Shown piece after piece: positions 1-9,700 of a stretch of DNA of 50,423 nucleotides. Source of the stretch: Gemmatimonadales bacterium. Its GTDB lineage: Bacteria > Gemmatimonadota > Gemmatimonadetes > Gemmatimonadales > GWC2-71-9. A program made the translations under genes and the position numbers. The stretch covers positions 1-50,423 of the forward strand of contig DASYCE010000021.1 in the NCBI GenBank assembly GCA_036500345.1. Direction: 5' to 3'. The stretch's first letter is position 1; each line of letters begins with the position of its first letter. Under the pieces are notes generated by a model, which ran no database searches, was not told the DNA's origin, and worked only from the letters and a program-made list of their open reading frames with translations.

Positions 1-1730
1 GCCAGGAGCATGATCAGGTTGCCCCAATGCTCGCAACTCGGCTCGTGCGAGATATCGCCCGGCTCATACCCGAAGTAGAACGCCTGCGAACCGCCATGCG
101 AAAAGAAATTCCCGAGGAGGTCGGCATCGAAGAGCGCCGCCGGCATCGTCACTTCCGCGGTCGAGAGATGCGCCGAATAGCCGTATTCGGTGATGACGCG
201 AGGAATCGAATCGGCGAGACCGGTCTTCCGGAGTTGCGACAATGCATCGGCGAGCATGCCGGGCGCCGCGGCGAGATTGTCCGCCGGATCGTCGCAGACG
301 TCATCGAACGGATACCACTCGAACGACAGGAACTGGTAGTCCGCGACGCGATGATGTGCCTGGAGATATTCGAGAAACCGGCCGACCGGCGTCGGGTGTC
401 TTGCCGGAGCCGCGGGGTCGGGCCAGATATCGAGCGGATCGTCGATGAGATTCTGGTAACTCGGCCCGCCGAGCCGCACCGCGGGCGCGACACGGCGCAG
501 CGCCGCGGCAAACCGGACGTACAGCGCCCCGTAGTCCTCCGGCGTGATCCGTTGTCCGTCGGGCTCCTCGCCAAGCTCGATGCCGGAGATCGGGTAGCGG
601 CGCGACCGGAGGAATCGGACTTCCGCCGCAGCGTTCTCCGGTGTGTCGAAGAGCAATCCTGTCGGGAAATAGACGGGACGATGGTTGGTGAGTCCGGTCT
701 TCATCACGGCATCGATCCCTGGCTGTGCCGTGCTGCTGTCGATGTCGCTCGCACGATGCCACGGATCGGTGGATGACACGATGACCGCACTCTGCGTCGT
801 CGGGAGGGTGTCGTGTTGGACGCCGTCGTGCAGCATCCCCCGTGCGTCGCGCGCACCGAAGTACACCTCGCGCAGCGCAAAACCTGCGCTGTCTCGCGGG
901 TCGCCGCCGGATGCCGTGTGCGAACTCCGCGACATCACCACCCGGATGAATCGCGTGGTAACCGGCGTGTCGCCGAGGGCGAGCTCCGCGCTTCCGCCGC
1001 GGCTTTCGGTGATGGTGCCGTGCGGGAAATGCCGCCACCGCCCGTCGGGGTTGTAATCGATCGGCTGGGTCTGGTCGCCATCCCAGTAGTCGACGGTGTA
1101 GTCGAACGGATAGGGGTTCCCCCAGATGATCCGCGCCGCGTCAACCGGTTGCGCGTGCCGCAGGTCGATCGTGAACCACTGCGGATGCATCGATTCGGGA
1201 TCGCCGGTAAAACGCGGATCGAGGTACGGATTGGTCTTCCAGAATGTGGTGGTATCGCCGTCGTCGATGCGCGAATAGCCGTCGTTGTTGGCGTCGTCGA
1301 TCGTCCGGCCGCGTCGTGGCAGCCGATAGCCGAATGACACCGTGATCGGCCGCGGAGCCTGCGCGTCGGAGATCCAGTATCCGCGATGGTGCGCGGCGTC
1401 GCTCCAGTGCCCGGCCGGATTCCAGTGCCACGTTTCGATGCCGAGTTCGGTGCGAAGCCGGTAGGTCACCGGCCCGAAGCCGGCACTGCGCATGGCCGCG
1501 ATGTTCTTCGGGGTGTAGATCCGGGGGAGGTCGTCGGCGTCGTGGCCGTCGAGCGCCGCGCCCCAGTCGCGCTTCGGGTCGAAGGTGGTGAGACGGATGG
1601 TCGTATCGATGCGCACAGTGATCGAGGGAGCCACGTGTGCAACCGCGCCGCGCTGGTGCCCGGCGAGGAGCCAGGTCGCGGCAGCGGCGAGTGTGGCGAG
1701 AATCGGCGATCCGATCGTCAGATAGTTCAT
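1..1730 (-). CDS. Secreted discoidin-domain glycoside hydrolase (clan GH-A type), partial at 3' end
   Basis: The reading frame is open from an ATG at 1728-1730 to the window edge, giving about 576 residues with the C-terminus missing. The N-terminus is hydrophobic (NYLTIGSPILATLAAAATWL) and looks like a signal or anchor. Residues around 150-300 resemble a discoidin (F5/8 type C) carbohydrate-binding domain, with DDGDTTTFWKTNPYLDPRF, WFTIDLRHAQPVDAARIIWG and TRFIRVVMSRSS. The following part looks like a (beta/alpha)8 glycosidase. ELGEEPDGQ near residue 388 would carry the acid/base Glu, and ITEYGYS near residue 515 the nucleophile Glu. The exact GH family cannot be told; GH39- or GH5-like is my guess. 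The start has no clear Shine-Dalgarno. It is divergent from the lipoprotein gene at 1873. Role inferred: hydrolysis of a polysaccharide outside the cytoplasm. Confidence 0.75.
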   Translation of the reverse strand, partial: MNYLTIGSPILATLAAAATWLLAGHQRGAVAHVAPSITVRIDTTIRLTTFDPKRDWGAALDGHDADDLPRIYTPKNIAAMRSAGFGPVTYRLRTELGIETWHWNPAGHWSDAAHHRGYWISDAQAPRPITVSFGYRLPRRGRTIDDANNDGYSRIDDGDTTTFWKTNPYLDPRFTGDPESMHPQWFTIDLRHAQPVDAARIIWGNPYPFDYTVDYWDGDQTQPIDYNPDGRWRHFPHGTITESRGGSAELALGDTPVTTRFIRVVMSRSSHTASGGDPRDSAGFALREVYFGARDARGMLHDGVQHDTLPTTQSAVIVSSTDPWHRASDIDSSTAQPGIDAVMKTGLTNHRPVYFPTGLLFDTPENAAAEVRFLRSRRYPISGIELGEEPDGQRITPEDYGALYVRFAAALRRVAPAVRLGGPSYQNLIDDPLDIWPDPAAPARHPTPVGRFLEYLQAHHRVADYQFLSFEWYPFDDVCDDPADNLAAAPGMLADALSQLRKTGLADSIPRVITEYGYSAHLSTAEVTMPAALFDADLLGNFFSHGGSQAFYFGYEPGDISHEPSCEHWGNLIMLL

Positions 1731-1826
1731 CGAGGCGGTCTCGCCCGAAAGATGGCACGCCGCGCACGGTGCGGCACGCCGCGGGGAGCAGGGATTAACA
1801 TCGACCGCCCCGGAAGGTCCTGAAAC

Positions 1827-1850
1827 ATGCTGGGGAACGGTCCCCAGCAT
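1827..1850. promoter_or_regulatory. Perfect 10-bp inverted repeat upstream of lipoprotein gene
   Basis: ATGCTGGGGA (1827-1836) and TCCCCAGCAT (1841-1850) form a perfect stem with a four-base loop, 22 bases before the ATG at 1873. No T-run follows on the + strand, so a terminator there is unlikely. It lies in the divergent intergenic region between the glycosidase and the lipoprotein, so it could be an operator or a 5'-UTR hairpin. Confidence 0.4.
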
Positions 1851-1872
1851 CCACCCGCGAAGGGGAACGCTG

Positions 1873-2199
1873 ATGTCGCGATCGAGACTGTTCCGCCACA
1901 GTGTGCAAGCCATGGCGCTGGGGGCACTCCTGGTCACCGCCGGATGCGCCGCCAGCATTTCGCCGTCCGGCGCCGAGGTGGTGGTGCGGCGCCCGCCACC
2001 ACGACGCGTCGAGGTCCGCGGCGTTGCGCCGGGCCGCGGATATGTGTGGATCGACGGTCACTACGCCTGGCAGGGCGGCGACTATGTCTGGGTCGCCGGC
2101 CGCTGGGAATCGCCGCCGGCGCCTCGCCAGCACTGGGTTGGGGGACGGTGGGTCCACGCCCGCGGTGGCTGGTACTGGCAGGAAGGTCATTGGGGCTGA
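1873..2199 (+). CDS. WXXGXW-repeat lipoprotein
   Basis: This is a 108-residue exported lipoprotein. The N-terminal signal peptide ends in a lipobox, VTAGC, with Cys25 as the lipidation site. The mature part has a short VVVRRPPPRR stretch, then five aromatic repeats of the type W-x-x-G-x-W/Y (WIDGHY, WQGGDY, WVAGRW, WVGGRW, WQEGHW). This matches the YXWXGXW repeat family found in Gram-negative envelope lipoproteins, whose function is not established. AAGGGG lies about 8 bases before the ATG and supports the start. A perfect inverted repeat sits in its upstream region and a strong hairpin follows its stop codon, so it is probably monocistronic. Confidence 0.85.
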   Translation: MSRSRLFRHSVQAMALGALLVTAGCAASISPSGAEVVVRRPPPRRVEVRGVAPGRGYVWIDGHYAWQGGDYVWVAGRWESPPAPRQHWVGGRWVHARGGWYWQEGHWG

Positions 2200-2211
2200 G
2201 CCGGGAATTCG

Positions 2212-2247
2212 GAGCGGGTGCATTCTCACTGGAGAGTGCACCCGCTT
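2212..2247. terminator. Long hairpin between convergent genes
   Basis: Bases 2214-2227 pair with 2232-2245 (core GCGGGTGCA / TGCACCCGC, then TCTC / GAGA, with one T-G pair) around an ACTG loop; A2213-T2246 can extend it. It lies between the convergent lipoprotein (ends 2199) and membrane-protein (ends 2279) genes. There is no good T-run, so it is called a terminator from its strength and position. Confidence 0.6.
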
Positions 2248-2278
2248 CACCATTTCGTGCGCAGGGCCGCCGCCGAGA

Positions 2279-3253
2279 TCAGCTGCGCAGCGCGGCCTGC
2301 AACCATCCGAGTCCGATCACCACCGCCACCGCCTGACCCCATCGCGGCCACGAACGCCAGAGCACCGCGAGACTCACCGCAAGAACCAGCGCGGTCACCG
2401 CGACGAGCGGAAGGATGGCGGCGAGATCGGGCTCCGGCGTCCCTTCGACCAGCAGCGTCCTGCCGGCGAGGCCGATCGCAAGGGCAGCGACCAGCAAACC
2501 ACCCACGGCGAAGACGTGTCGCAGCGGCGCGTTGATCGGCGCGCGTCGCCCGGCGCGACGCCAGCCGACCACGAGCAGCCCGATCACGATCAGCGAGAGA
2601 TCGGCGATCACCAGAAACCGGAGCGCCGGCTGGGAGATCGATGGTGCGAGCTGGTTGCCGATGATCGATCCAGCAGCGCGAAGTCCGCGGTCGAGACCTC
2701 CACGCCATCCGTACGCCATCCGGTGTGGCCACGCTCCCCCAAGAAGTTGCGCGAGGAGGAGGACGATCACCGCAGGAATGAGCGCGAGAATCACACGCTG
2801 CCAGCGGTTGCGGTCACGCCACGGCGCCGTGTTGCCGCTCCCGGTTCCCTGCAGCAGCGCCCACGCCGCAGCGGCGAGCGGCAGTCCGACACCTTCGGTC
2901 GCGACAAAGATCCCGCCCACGGCGCCGATCGTTCCGTAGGCGATCGAAAATCGCGGTGCGTGAACCATCGTGGCGCACATCAACATCGCGACGGCGAGGA
3001 GCGGCGGACCGGCGAGGGACGACTCGTGCAGCCGCATGAATCCCGGCATCGCGGCGATCATCACGGCGGCGATCACCCCGGCGATCATCCCGCCCGCGGC
3101 ATCGGCAACGAGCAGCGCCATCGCGATGGTGATCCCGCCGCAGATCGCGGGGAGGAGCGGCCCGAGATTGTCCGACGCGGCACTGGTGAGACCGGGAATG
3201 GAGAAATACCCCGTGCCGCGAGCGTGCCACCAGATCAGTGCGGCAACGACCAC
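2279..3253 (-). CDS. Multi-pass membrane protein of unknown function
   Basis: The protein is about 324 residues and mostly hydrophobic, with roughly eight predicted membrane segments (for example ICGGITIAMALLVADAAGG, VILALIPAVIVLLLAQLLGG and LLVAALAIGLAG). I do not recognise a family. The layout resembles part of a GT-C-type membrane glycosyltransferase, but no signature motif is visible. The GTG at 3253 has no Shine-Dalgarno and cuts into the first membrane helix. A CTG at 3287-3289 overlaps the fadJ stop (CTGA) and would add an Arg-rich start, (M)RARRRRAAVAF, before a full helix. That upstream start looks more natural. The gene is probably co-transcribed with and translationally coupled to fadJ. 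Confidence 0.65.
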   Translation of the reverse strand: MVVAALIWWHARGTGYFSIPGLTSAASDNLGPLLPAICGGITIAMALLVADAAGGMIAGVIAAVMIAAMPGFMRLHESSLAGPPLLAVAMLMCATMVHAPRFSIAYGTIGAVGGIFVATEGVGLPLAAAAWALLQGTGSGNTAPWRDRNRWQRVILALIPAVIVLLLAQLLGGAWPHRMAYGWRGGLDRGLRAAGSIIGNQLAPSISQPALRFLVIADLSLIVIGLLVVGWRRAGRRAPINAPLRHVFAVGGLLVAALAIGLAGRTLLVEGTPEPDLAAILPLVAVTALVLAVSLAVLWRSWPRWGQAVAVVIGLGWLQAALRS

Positions 3254-3285
3254 GAAGGCGACGGCGGCGCGACGCCGCCGCGCTC

Positions 3286-5418
3286 TCAGTGGTCTGCTCC
3301 GCTGGGATACCAGCGCTGGCCGGTGCGGGCCATCTCGTCGAGCACCGGCGCCGGTTCGAACCGCGGTCCGTGCGCCGCCGCCAGTCGCTCGAGTCGTCCC
3401 ACCGCCTCGGCGGCACCAATAGTGTCGAGCTCGCGAAGCGGACCGCCACGGAACGCCGGGAAGCCGATCCCGAAGAGCGCGCCGATGTCGGCGTCGCGCG
3501 GCGTGCGGACCACGCCTTCGCTCATCGCCCGCGCCGCTTCGTTGAGCATCGCGAAGACGAGCCGGTCCTCGATCCTCCGGCGATCGGCGTCGCCCGCCTG
3601 CCGCACACCGAGGAGATGGAAGACGCTGCTGTCCGGGTCGGTCTTGTGGCCGTCCTTGTAGAAATAGAAACCACGCCCGTTCTTGCGGCCGAGGCGATCG
3701 TCCGCGCGCATCACGGCGATGACGCGGGACGGCGAAAGCCGGTCGCCCAGCGCCTGGTGCATCACCTTCCCCGCCTTTTCCGCGACGTCGAGCCCGACTT
3801 CATCCATCAGCGCCACCGGTCCGACCGGGAATCCCCATTGCGTCATCACGTCGTCGATCGTCTCGATCGGAATCCCTTCCTCGAGGAGATGGCCCGCTTC
3901 GTTGAGGTACGGCAGGAGGATGCGGTTGACCCAGAACCCCGGCGAGTCCGCCACCACGATCACGGTCTTCCCGAGGCGCCGGCCGAATTGCACTGCCGTC
4001 ACAACCGCCTCCGCCGACGTCATGTCGGTAGGGATCACTTCGAGTAGCGGCATCTTCTCGACCGGCGAGAAGAAGTGCATGCCGAGGATTCGCTCCGGAT
4101 GATGCGCCGCTGCGGCGATCTCGTGCACCGGAAGGGTTGAAGTGTTGGTGGCGATCACGGTCGAGATCGGCACCGCCGGCTCGAGTTCCTCGATCACCTG
4201 GCGCTTGACGCCGAGATCTTCGAAGACCGCTTCGATCACGAGATCGGTGGCACCGAATCCGTCGAACGCCGCGGTCCCCGAGAGGTAGGCCTTGCGGCGC
4301 ACGAACTCGTGCGGCGTGATGCGCCGGCGTTCGAGCTGATGCGCCAGGATGTCGGTCGCCGCCTTGAGTCCGCGACCGACCTTCGCGAGATCGGCGTCCT
4401 TCATCCGCACCTCGACGCCGGCCTGCATCACCGCCGTGCCGGCGATTCCCGATCCCATGAAGCCGGCCCCGACGACGCCGAGACGGCGTACCGGACGCGG
4501 ACGCGCCATCCCGGGGGGAACGCCGTCGTCCTTCTTGAGTTCGCTCGTCGCGAAGAAGATCTCGACCAGCCGTCGCGACACGTCGGTCATCGCCAGTTCA
4601 CCGAACGCCTGCGCTTCCGCTTCGAGGCCACGGTTCACGCCGTGTTCGAGCGCGGTGCGCACCACCTCGATCGCCCGGAGCGGCGCGGGATAGTGGCCGC
4701 CGGTCTTCCTGGTCGTCTCTTCGCGCGCCTTGCGATAGACCATCCGCCGGCCGATCGGATTTCCGTCGATGAGGAACGACCCGTGCCGCCGGCGCGGCGG
4801 CTTGCCGCCGCGGCTCAGACGTTCGGCGGCGGCGACCGCGATGTCGAGGAGGATCGCTTCGGGAACGAGTTCGTCGATCAGGCCGATGGCGAGCGCCTTG
4901 CGGCCGCGTTCGTGCCGCGCCGTGAGGATCATGTCGAGCGCCGCGTGCGCCCCGACCAGCCTCGGCAGTCGCGTCGATCCGCCGGCGGCCGGGATCACGC
5001 CGAGCTGGACTTCGGGGAAACCGAGCACGGTGCGCGGATGATCGCTGGCGATGCGATAGGAGCACGCCAGCGCGAGCTCGAGCCCGCCGCCGAGACAGGC
5101 GCCGTGGATCGCCGCGACGACCGGCTTGGCGCTGTCGGCGATCCGCTGCATCAGCAGCTGGCCGTCCCGCGACAGGCGAACGCCTTCTTCCACCGATCGC
5201 AGCACGACGAACTCACCGATGTCGGCGCCGGCGATGAAGATGTCGGGCTTCCCCGAGCGCAGCACGATCGACTTGACGACCTCGTCGCCGTCGAGCCGCT
5301 GCAGCAGCTCCTCGAGTTCCCAGCCGATCGCCTTGCTGATCTTGTTGACCGTCTCATGCGGCGTATCGAAGGTGATGATCGCGACACCGCCGCGCCGCTC
5401 GACCGCGAACGCCGTCAT
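3286..5418 (-). CDS. fadJ: Fatty acid oxidation alpha subunit: enoyl-CoA hydratase / 3-hydroxyacyl-CoA dehydrogenase
   Basis: This is a 710-residue bifunctional cytoplasmic beta-oxidation enzyme that hydrates trans-2-enoyl-CoA and then oxidises 3-hydroxyacyl-CoA with NAD. Residues 1-190 are the crotonase domain: IAGADIGEF forms part of the CoA/oxyanion pocket, and GACLGGGLELALAC and GFPEVQLGVIP carry the two catalytic Glu positions. From about residue 313 the Rossmann motif VVGAGFMGSGIAG opens the dehydrogenase half. Later motifs include NTSTLPVHEIA, GMHFFSPVEKMPLLEVI and DSPGFWVNRILLPY. Length matches FadB/FadJ. The ATG at 5416-5418 overlaps the fadI stop as ATGA, so the two subunits are translationally coupled. 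fadJ rather than fadB is chosen from the fadI-fadJ order and the thiolase type. Confidence 0.93.
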   Translation of the reverse strand: MTAFAVERRGGVAIITFDTPHETVNKISKAIGWELEELLQRLDGDEVVKSIVLRSGKPDIFIAGADIGEFVVLRSVEEGVRLSRDGQLLMQRIADSAKPVVAAIHGACLGGGLELALACSYRIASDHPRTVLGFPEVQLGVIPAAGGSTRLPRLVGAHAALDMILTARHERGRKALAIGLIDELVPEAILLDIAVAAAERLSRGGKPPRRRHGSFLIDGNPIGRRMVYRKAREETTRKTGGHYPAPLRAIEVVRTALEHGVNRGLEAEAQAFGELAMTDVSRRLVEIFFATSELKKDDGVPPGMARPRPVRRLGVVGAGFMGSGIAGTAVMQAGVEVRMKDADLAKVGRGLKAATDILAHQLERRRITPHEFVRRKAYLSGTAAFDGFGATDLVIEAVFEDLGVKRQVIEELEPAVPISTVIATNTSTLPVHEIAAAAHHPERILGMHFFSPVEKMPLLEVIPTDMTSAEAVVTAVQFGRRLGKTVIVVADSPGFWVNRILLPYLNEAGHLLEEGIPIETIDDVMTQWGFPVGPVALMDEVGLDVAEKAGKVMHQALGDRLSPSRVIAVMRADDRLGRKNGRGFYFYKDGHKTDPDSSVFHLLGVRQAGDADRRRIEDRLVFAMLNEAARAMSEGVVRTPRDADIGALFGIGFPAFRGGPLRELDTIGAAEAVGRLERLAAAHGPRFEPAPVLDEMARTGQRWYPSGADH

Positions 5419-6713
5419 GCCACGCGCTCCAGCACGACGGCGAACCCCATCCCGCCCTGCGCGCAGATCGAGATCAGGCCGAACTCGACGTTGCGCCGCG
5501 CCATTTCGTTGGCGAGCGTCGTGACGAGCCGCGACCCGGTGGCACCGAACGGATGCCCGACGGCGATCGACCCACCCATCACGTTGGTGATGTTCCAGTC
5601 GACGTCGCCCACCGGCCCCGGCAACCCGAGCCGTTGCGCCCATTCGGCCGAACTCCACGCCTGGATGTTCGAGAGCACCTGCGCCGCAAACGCCTCGTGA
5701 ATCTCGACGAGCCCCAGCTGCTGCCAGGTGATGCCCGCGCGGCGCAACGCGATCGGCACCGCGTACGCGGGCCCCATGAGCAGCTGCCATCCCGGATCGA
5801 CCGCCGCCACCGCGTAGCTCCGGATCGCCGCGAGCGGGCGATAGCCCATCGCGCGCGCCGTTTCCTCCGCCATCAGCAGCGTGGTCGATGCGCCATCGGT
5901 GAGTGGCGAAGAATTTCCCGCTGTCACCGAACCGTAGCGCTTGTCAAAGACCGGCCTGAGCTTCGCCAGCGCGTCGAGCGAGCTGTCGGCGCGAATCAGG
6001 TTGTCGCTGGTGAGCACCTGGTCCATCTGCGGACCGCCAAACCACGGCGCAATTTCGGCGGTGATCCGTCCATCAGCGGTGGCGGCGGCGGCGCGCTGAT
6101 GGCTCATCAGCGCCACCTCGTCCTGCGCCTCGCGACTGATCCGGTTCTCCTTCGCCATCTTCTCCGCCGACTGTCCCATCGTCTCGCCGGTGCTCGGCTC
6201 CGCGATCGCCGGTGAGACCGGCCGGAGGTCGCGTGGGCGGATCTGGGCAAAGAGCGCGAGGCGTTCGCGCAGCGAGCGTGCGCGGCTCGCGGCGGCGAGG
6301 ATCTGCGCCACTTTGCGCGTATGGAGCACCGGCACATCGGAAATCGTGTCGACGCCGCCGGCGAGAATCACGTCGGCGTGTCGCGCGATGATCTGGTCAG
6401 CGGCGTTGCAGATCGCCTGCGCACCCGAGGCGCAGGCGCGATTGAGCGTGTAGGCGGGAACCGTCTTCGGCAGCTGCGGGAGGAGCGCCACCTCGCGCGC
6501 GATGTTGAACACCAGCGGCGACGAGATCACCTGCCCCATGATCACTTCGTCGACCTTGTTCCCCGGGAGTTCGGTGCGATAGAGGAGCTCGCGGGTGCAG
6601 TGCCGGGCAAGATCGGAGGCAGTCGCATCGCGAAACGCGGTACCAGCTTTCGCGAATGGGGTCCGCAATCCGGCGACGACGACCGCCCGGCGCCCGGGTG
6701 GTGGGGTGAGCAT
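5415..6713 (-). CDS. fadI: Acetyl-CoA acyltransferase (3-ketoacyl-CoA thiolase)
   Basis: This 432-residue thiolase performs the last step of beta-oxidation, cleaving 3-ketoacyl-CoA with CoA to acetyl-CoA and a shortened acyl-CoA. The acylated Cys lies in NRACASGAQAI (about residue 93). The C-terminal catalytic pair is in GGSIAVGHPFGATGSRLV (His near 386) and SICAQGGMGFAVVLE (Cys near 418). The length fits the FadI type, which is longer than FadA. It is the first gene of a fadI-fadJ-membrane protein operon and is divergent from kgd. No Shine-Dalgarno precedes the ATG. TAGCTT lies six bases upstream, so the transcript could be leaderless (inference). Confidence 0.93.
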   Translation of the reverse strand: MLTPPPGRRAVVVAGLRTPFAKAGTAFRDATASDLARHCTRELLYRTELPGNKVDEVIMGQVISSPLVFNIAREVALLPQLPKTVPAYTLNRACASGAQAICNAADQIIARHADVILAGGVDTISDVPVLHTRKVAQILAAASRARSLRERLALFAQIRPRDLRPVSPAIAEPSTGETMGQSAEKMAKENRISREAQDEVALMSHQRAAAATADGRITAEIAPWFGGPQMDQVLTSDNLIRADSSLDALAKLRPVFDKRYGSVTAGNSSPLTDGASTTLLMAEETARAMGYRPLAAIRSYAVAAVDPGWQLLMGPAYAVPIALRRAGITWQQLGLVEIHEAFAAQVLSNIQAWSSAEWAQRLGLPGPVGDVDWNITNVMGGSIAVGHPFGATGSRLVTTLANEMARRNVEFGLISICAQGGMGFAVVLERVA

Positions 6714-6797
6714 CCGAAGAAGCTAAGGGGTCAAACCGGCTCGGGCCGGGGTTGGTGGCGGCTATCTTTCGACAGCGCCCAGATGATGGAGTTTGAC

Positions 6798-9700
6798 GTG
6801 GTCCCAGTCGATCCCGAGCTGCCCGACGTGGCCGTTCCGGCCGAATTGATGTATCAGGCACTGCTCGAAGAGCAGGCACCGGTCCCGTTCGAGTCGAGAC
6901 GGGTCTCCGGCCCCGCGGTTTCCGCGCCGAACGACGCGCCGGCCGCCGCACCGACGCCAACGGTCCCGGTCCCGGCCAACGCGGTCCAGCTCAAGGGACC
7001 GGCGCTCAAGCTGGCACAGAACATGGAAGCGTCGCTGGCGCTGCCGGTCGCGACGACCTTCCGCGATATCCCGGTGCGCGTCCTCGAAGGAGAACGGGCC
7101 TCGCTCAACGCCAGGCTCAAGAGCGCCGGGCGTCCCGAGAAACTCTCGTTCACCCACCTGATCGGCTGGGCGCTCGTCAAGGCGGCGCAGCAGTTCCCGA
7201 TGATGGGGACGAGCGTCCTCAAGAGCGGTGGCGACAGCTACAAGGTCGTTCCCGAGCACGTGAACCTCGGCCTCGCCGTCGATGTGGAGCGGAAGGATGG
7301 CTCGCGCGGCCTCGTCGTCCCCGTCCTCAAGAAGGCCGACACACATTCGTTCGCTGAGTATCTCGGCACGTACGAAGGACTCGTCGACAAGGCGCGCCAC
7401 AACAAGCTGATGCCCGACGACTTCGCCGGTGCGACGATGACGCTTACCAATCCCGGCGGACTCGGCACCGTCGCATCGGTGCCGCGGCTGATGCCCGGCC
7501 AGGGGACGATCATCGCCACCGGCTCGATCGCCTATCCGCCCGAGTTCTCGGCAATGGATCCCGGCGCGGTGCACCAGCTTGGCATTTCCAAGATCATGAC
7601 GATGACGAGCACCTACGATCATCGAGTGATTCAGGGCGCCGAGTCGGGATCGTACCTCCGGCTCGTTGATCAACTGCTGCAGGGCGACGCCGGTTTCTAT
7701 CACGATATCGGTGCGTCGCTCGGTCTCGGCGATGCACCCGCTCCGGCGACGCCGGCGCCGACATCGGCCGCGGCGCCTGCGTTGCAGTCCGCCGATCCGG
7801 CGATGCTCTCGCACGTCGCCGCAGCGATGGGGCTGGTGAAGGCGTTCCGCACCCATGGACACCTCGCCGCGAACCTCGATCCCCTCGGCACGCCGCCGCC
7901 GGGAGATCCGGCGCTCGATCCCGCCGCAGCGGGGCTCACTCCGGCGATCATGAAGGCAATCCCGGCGTCGGTCCTCGACATCGATCTTCCCGGTGCCTCC
8001 CTCGCCGACGTGCTGCCAAAGCTCGAGGCCACGTACTGCGGCACCATCGCGTACGAGGTCGAGCATCTCGCCTCGCACGAGCGGCGGCACTGGCTCCATC
8101 AGCAGATCGAGTCGGGCGCGCATCGCGCACCGTTGTCGTCGGAGGAATCGAAGGGGCTCCTCGCGCGGCTCACGGCGGTCGAGGGGATGGAACACTTCCT
8201 CGACAAGGCGTATCTCGGTGCCAAGCGCTTCTCGATCGAGGGCGTCGACATCATGGTGCCGATGCTCGATCTCGTGGTGGAGATTTCGGGCGAAGCGGGG
8301 ATCCGTCACATGGTCCTCGGCATGGCGCACCGCGGACGCCTCAACGTCCTGGCCCATACCGTCGGCCGGCCGTACGAAGTGATCCTGGCCGAGTTCGAGG
8401 GGAACAAGGGCGATGCAACGCCCGATGGCGGCACCGGCGACGTGAAATACCACCACGGTGCCGACGGGGCGTTCATCACGAAGAGCGGGCGCGGCGTCAC
8501 GGTCACGCTGATCGCCAATCCGAGCCATCTCGAGTTCGTCGATCCCGTGGTCACCGGGCGCGCGCGCGCGGAACAGACCGATCGCCACAATCCGCAGGTG
8601 GCGCGCGATCCGAGCGCCGCACTGCCGGTGACGATTCACGGTGACGCCGCGTTCCCCGGACAGGGCGTCGTCGCCGAAACGCTCAACCTGAGCAACCTCG
8701 ACGGCTACAGCACCGGCGGGACGCTGCACATCATCGCCAACAATCAGATCGGCTTCACCACCGATCCGGGTGACGGACGTTCGACGCGGTACTCGTCGGA
8801 TCTCGCCAAGGGATTCGACATTCCGATCATCCACGTCAACGCCGATGACGCGGCAGCGTCGCTCGCTGCGGTGCGGCTGGCGATGGCGTACCGGCTGCAG
8901 TTCCACGGCGACGTACTGATCGACCTGATCGGCTACCGCCGCCACGGGCACAACGAAACGGATGAAGCGAGCTTCACGCAGCCGATCATGGCGGCGGCGA
9001 TCAAGGCCCATCCCACGCTGCGGCAATTGTACGCGACGTCGCTCGAACAAGGTGGCGTGATCGCCGCCGGCGAAGCCGACGCGCTGGTCGAACAGATGTA
9101 CCAGCGGCTCCTCGAGCTGCAGACGCGGTTCCGCGACGCACGCGCCGAGGGCGGCCCCCCGGCGGCGGCCGCGCCGATCGTGCAGGCCAATTCCGATCTC
9201 GGCACCGGGCTCTCCGCCGAGACGCTGACCGCACTCAACGATCAACTGCTGGCGTGGCCTGCCGATTTCACGGTCCATCCCAAGGTCAACGCGCTGCTGC
9301 AGCGCCGCCGCACCGGCCTCACCACGCCGGGCGGCATCGACTGGGGCCATGCCGAAGCGCTCGCCCTCGCGTCGCTGCTCACGGAAAACGTTCCCGTCCG
9401 GCTCACCGGCCAGGATGTCGGCCGCGGCACCTTCTCGCATCGCCACATCGTGCTGCACGACGCCAGCAACGGGCACGCATACTCGCCGATGCAGGCGATC
9501 CCGGGTGCCAGGGCAACACTCGAAGTGCACAACTCTCCGCTCTCCGAGCTCGCGACGATCGGCTTTGAATACGGCTACGCACTCGCTGCGAGCGACACGC
9601 TGGTGCTGTGGGAAGCGCAGTACGGCGACTTCGTCAACGGCGCGCAGGTGATGCTCGATCAGTTCATCGCATCGGGACTGAGCAAGTGGGGCGTGACATC

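Noticed and set aside
6321-6797. N-terminal extension of Kgd into the fadI region
   Set aside because: The in-frame extension is antisense to fadI and has no family similarity; GGAG before the GTG at 6798 gives a better start.
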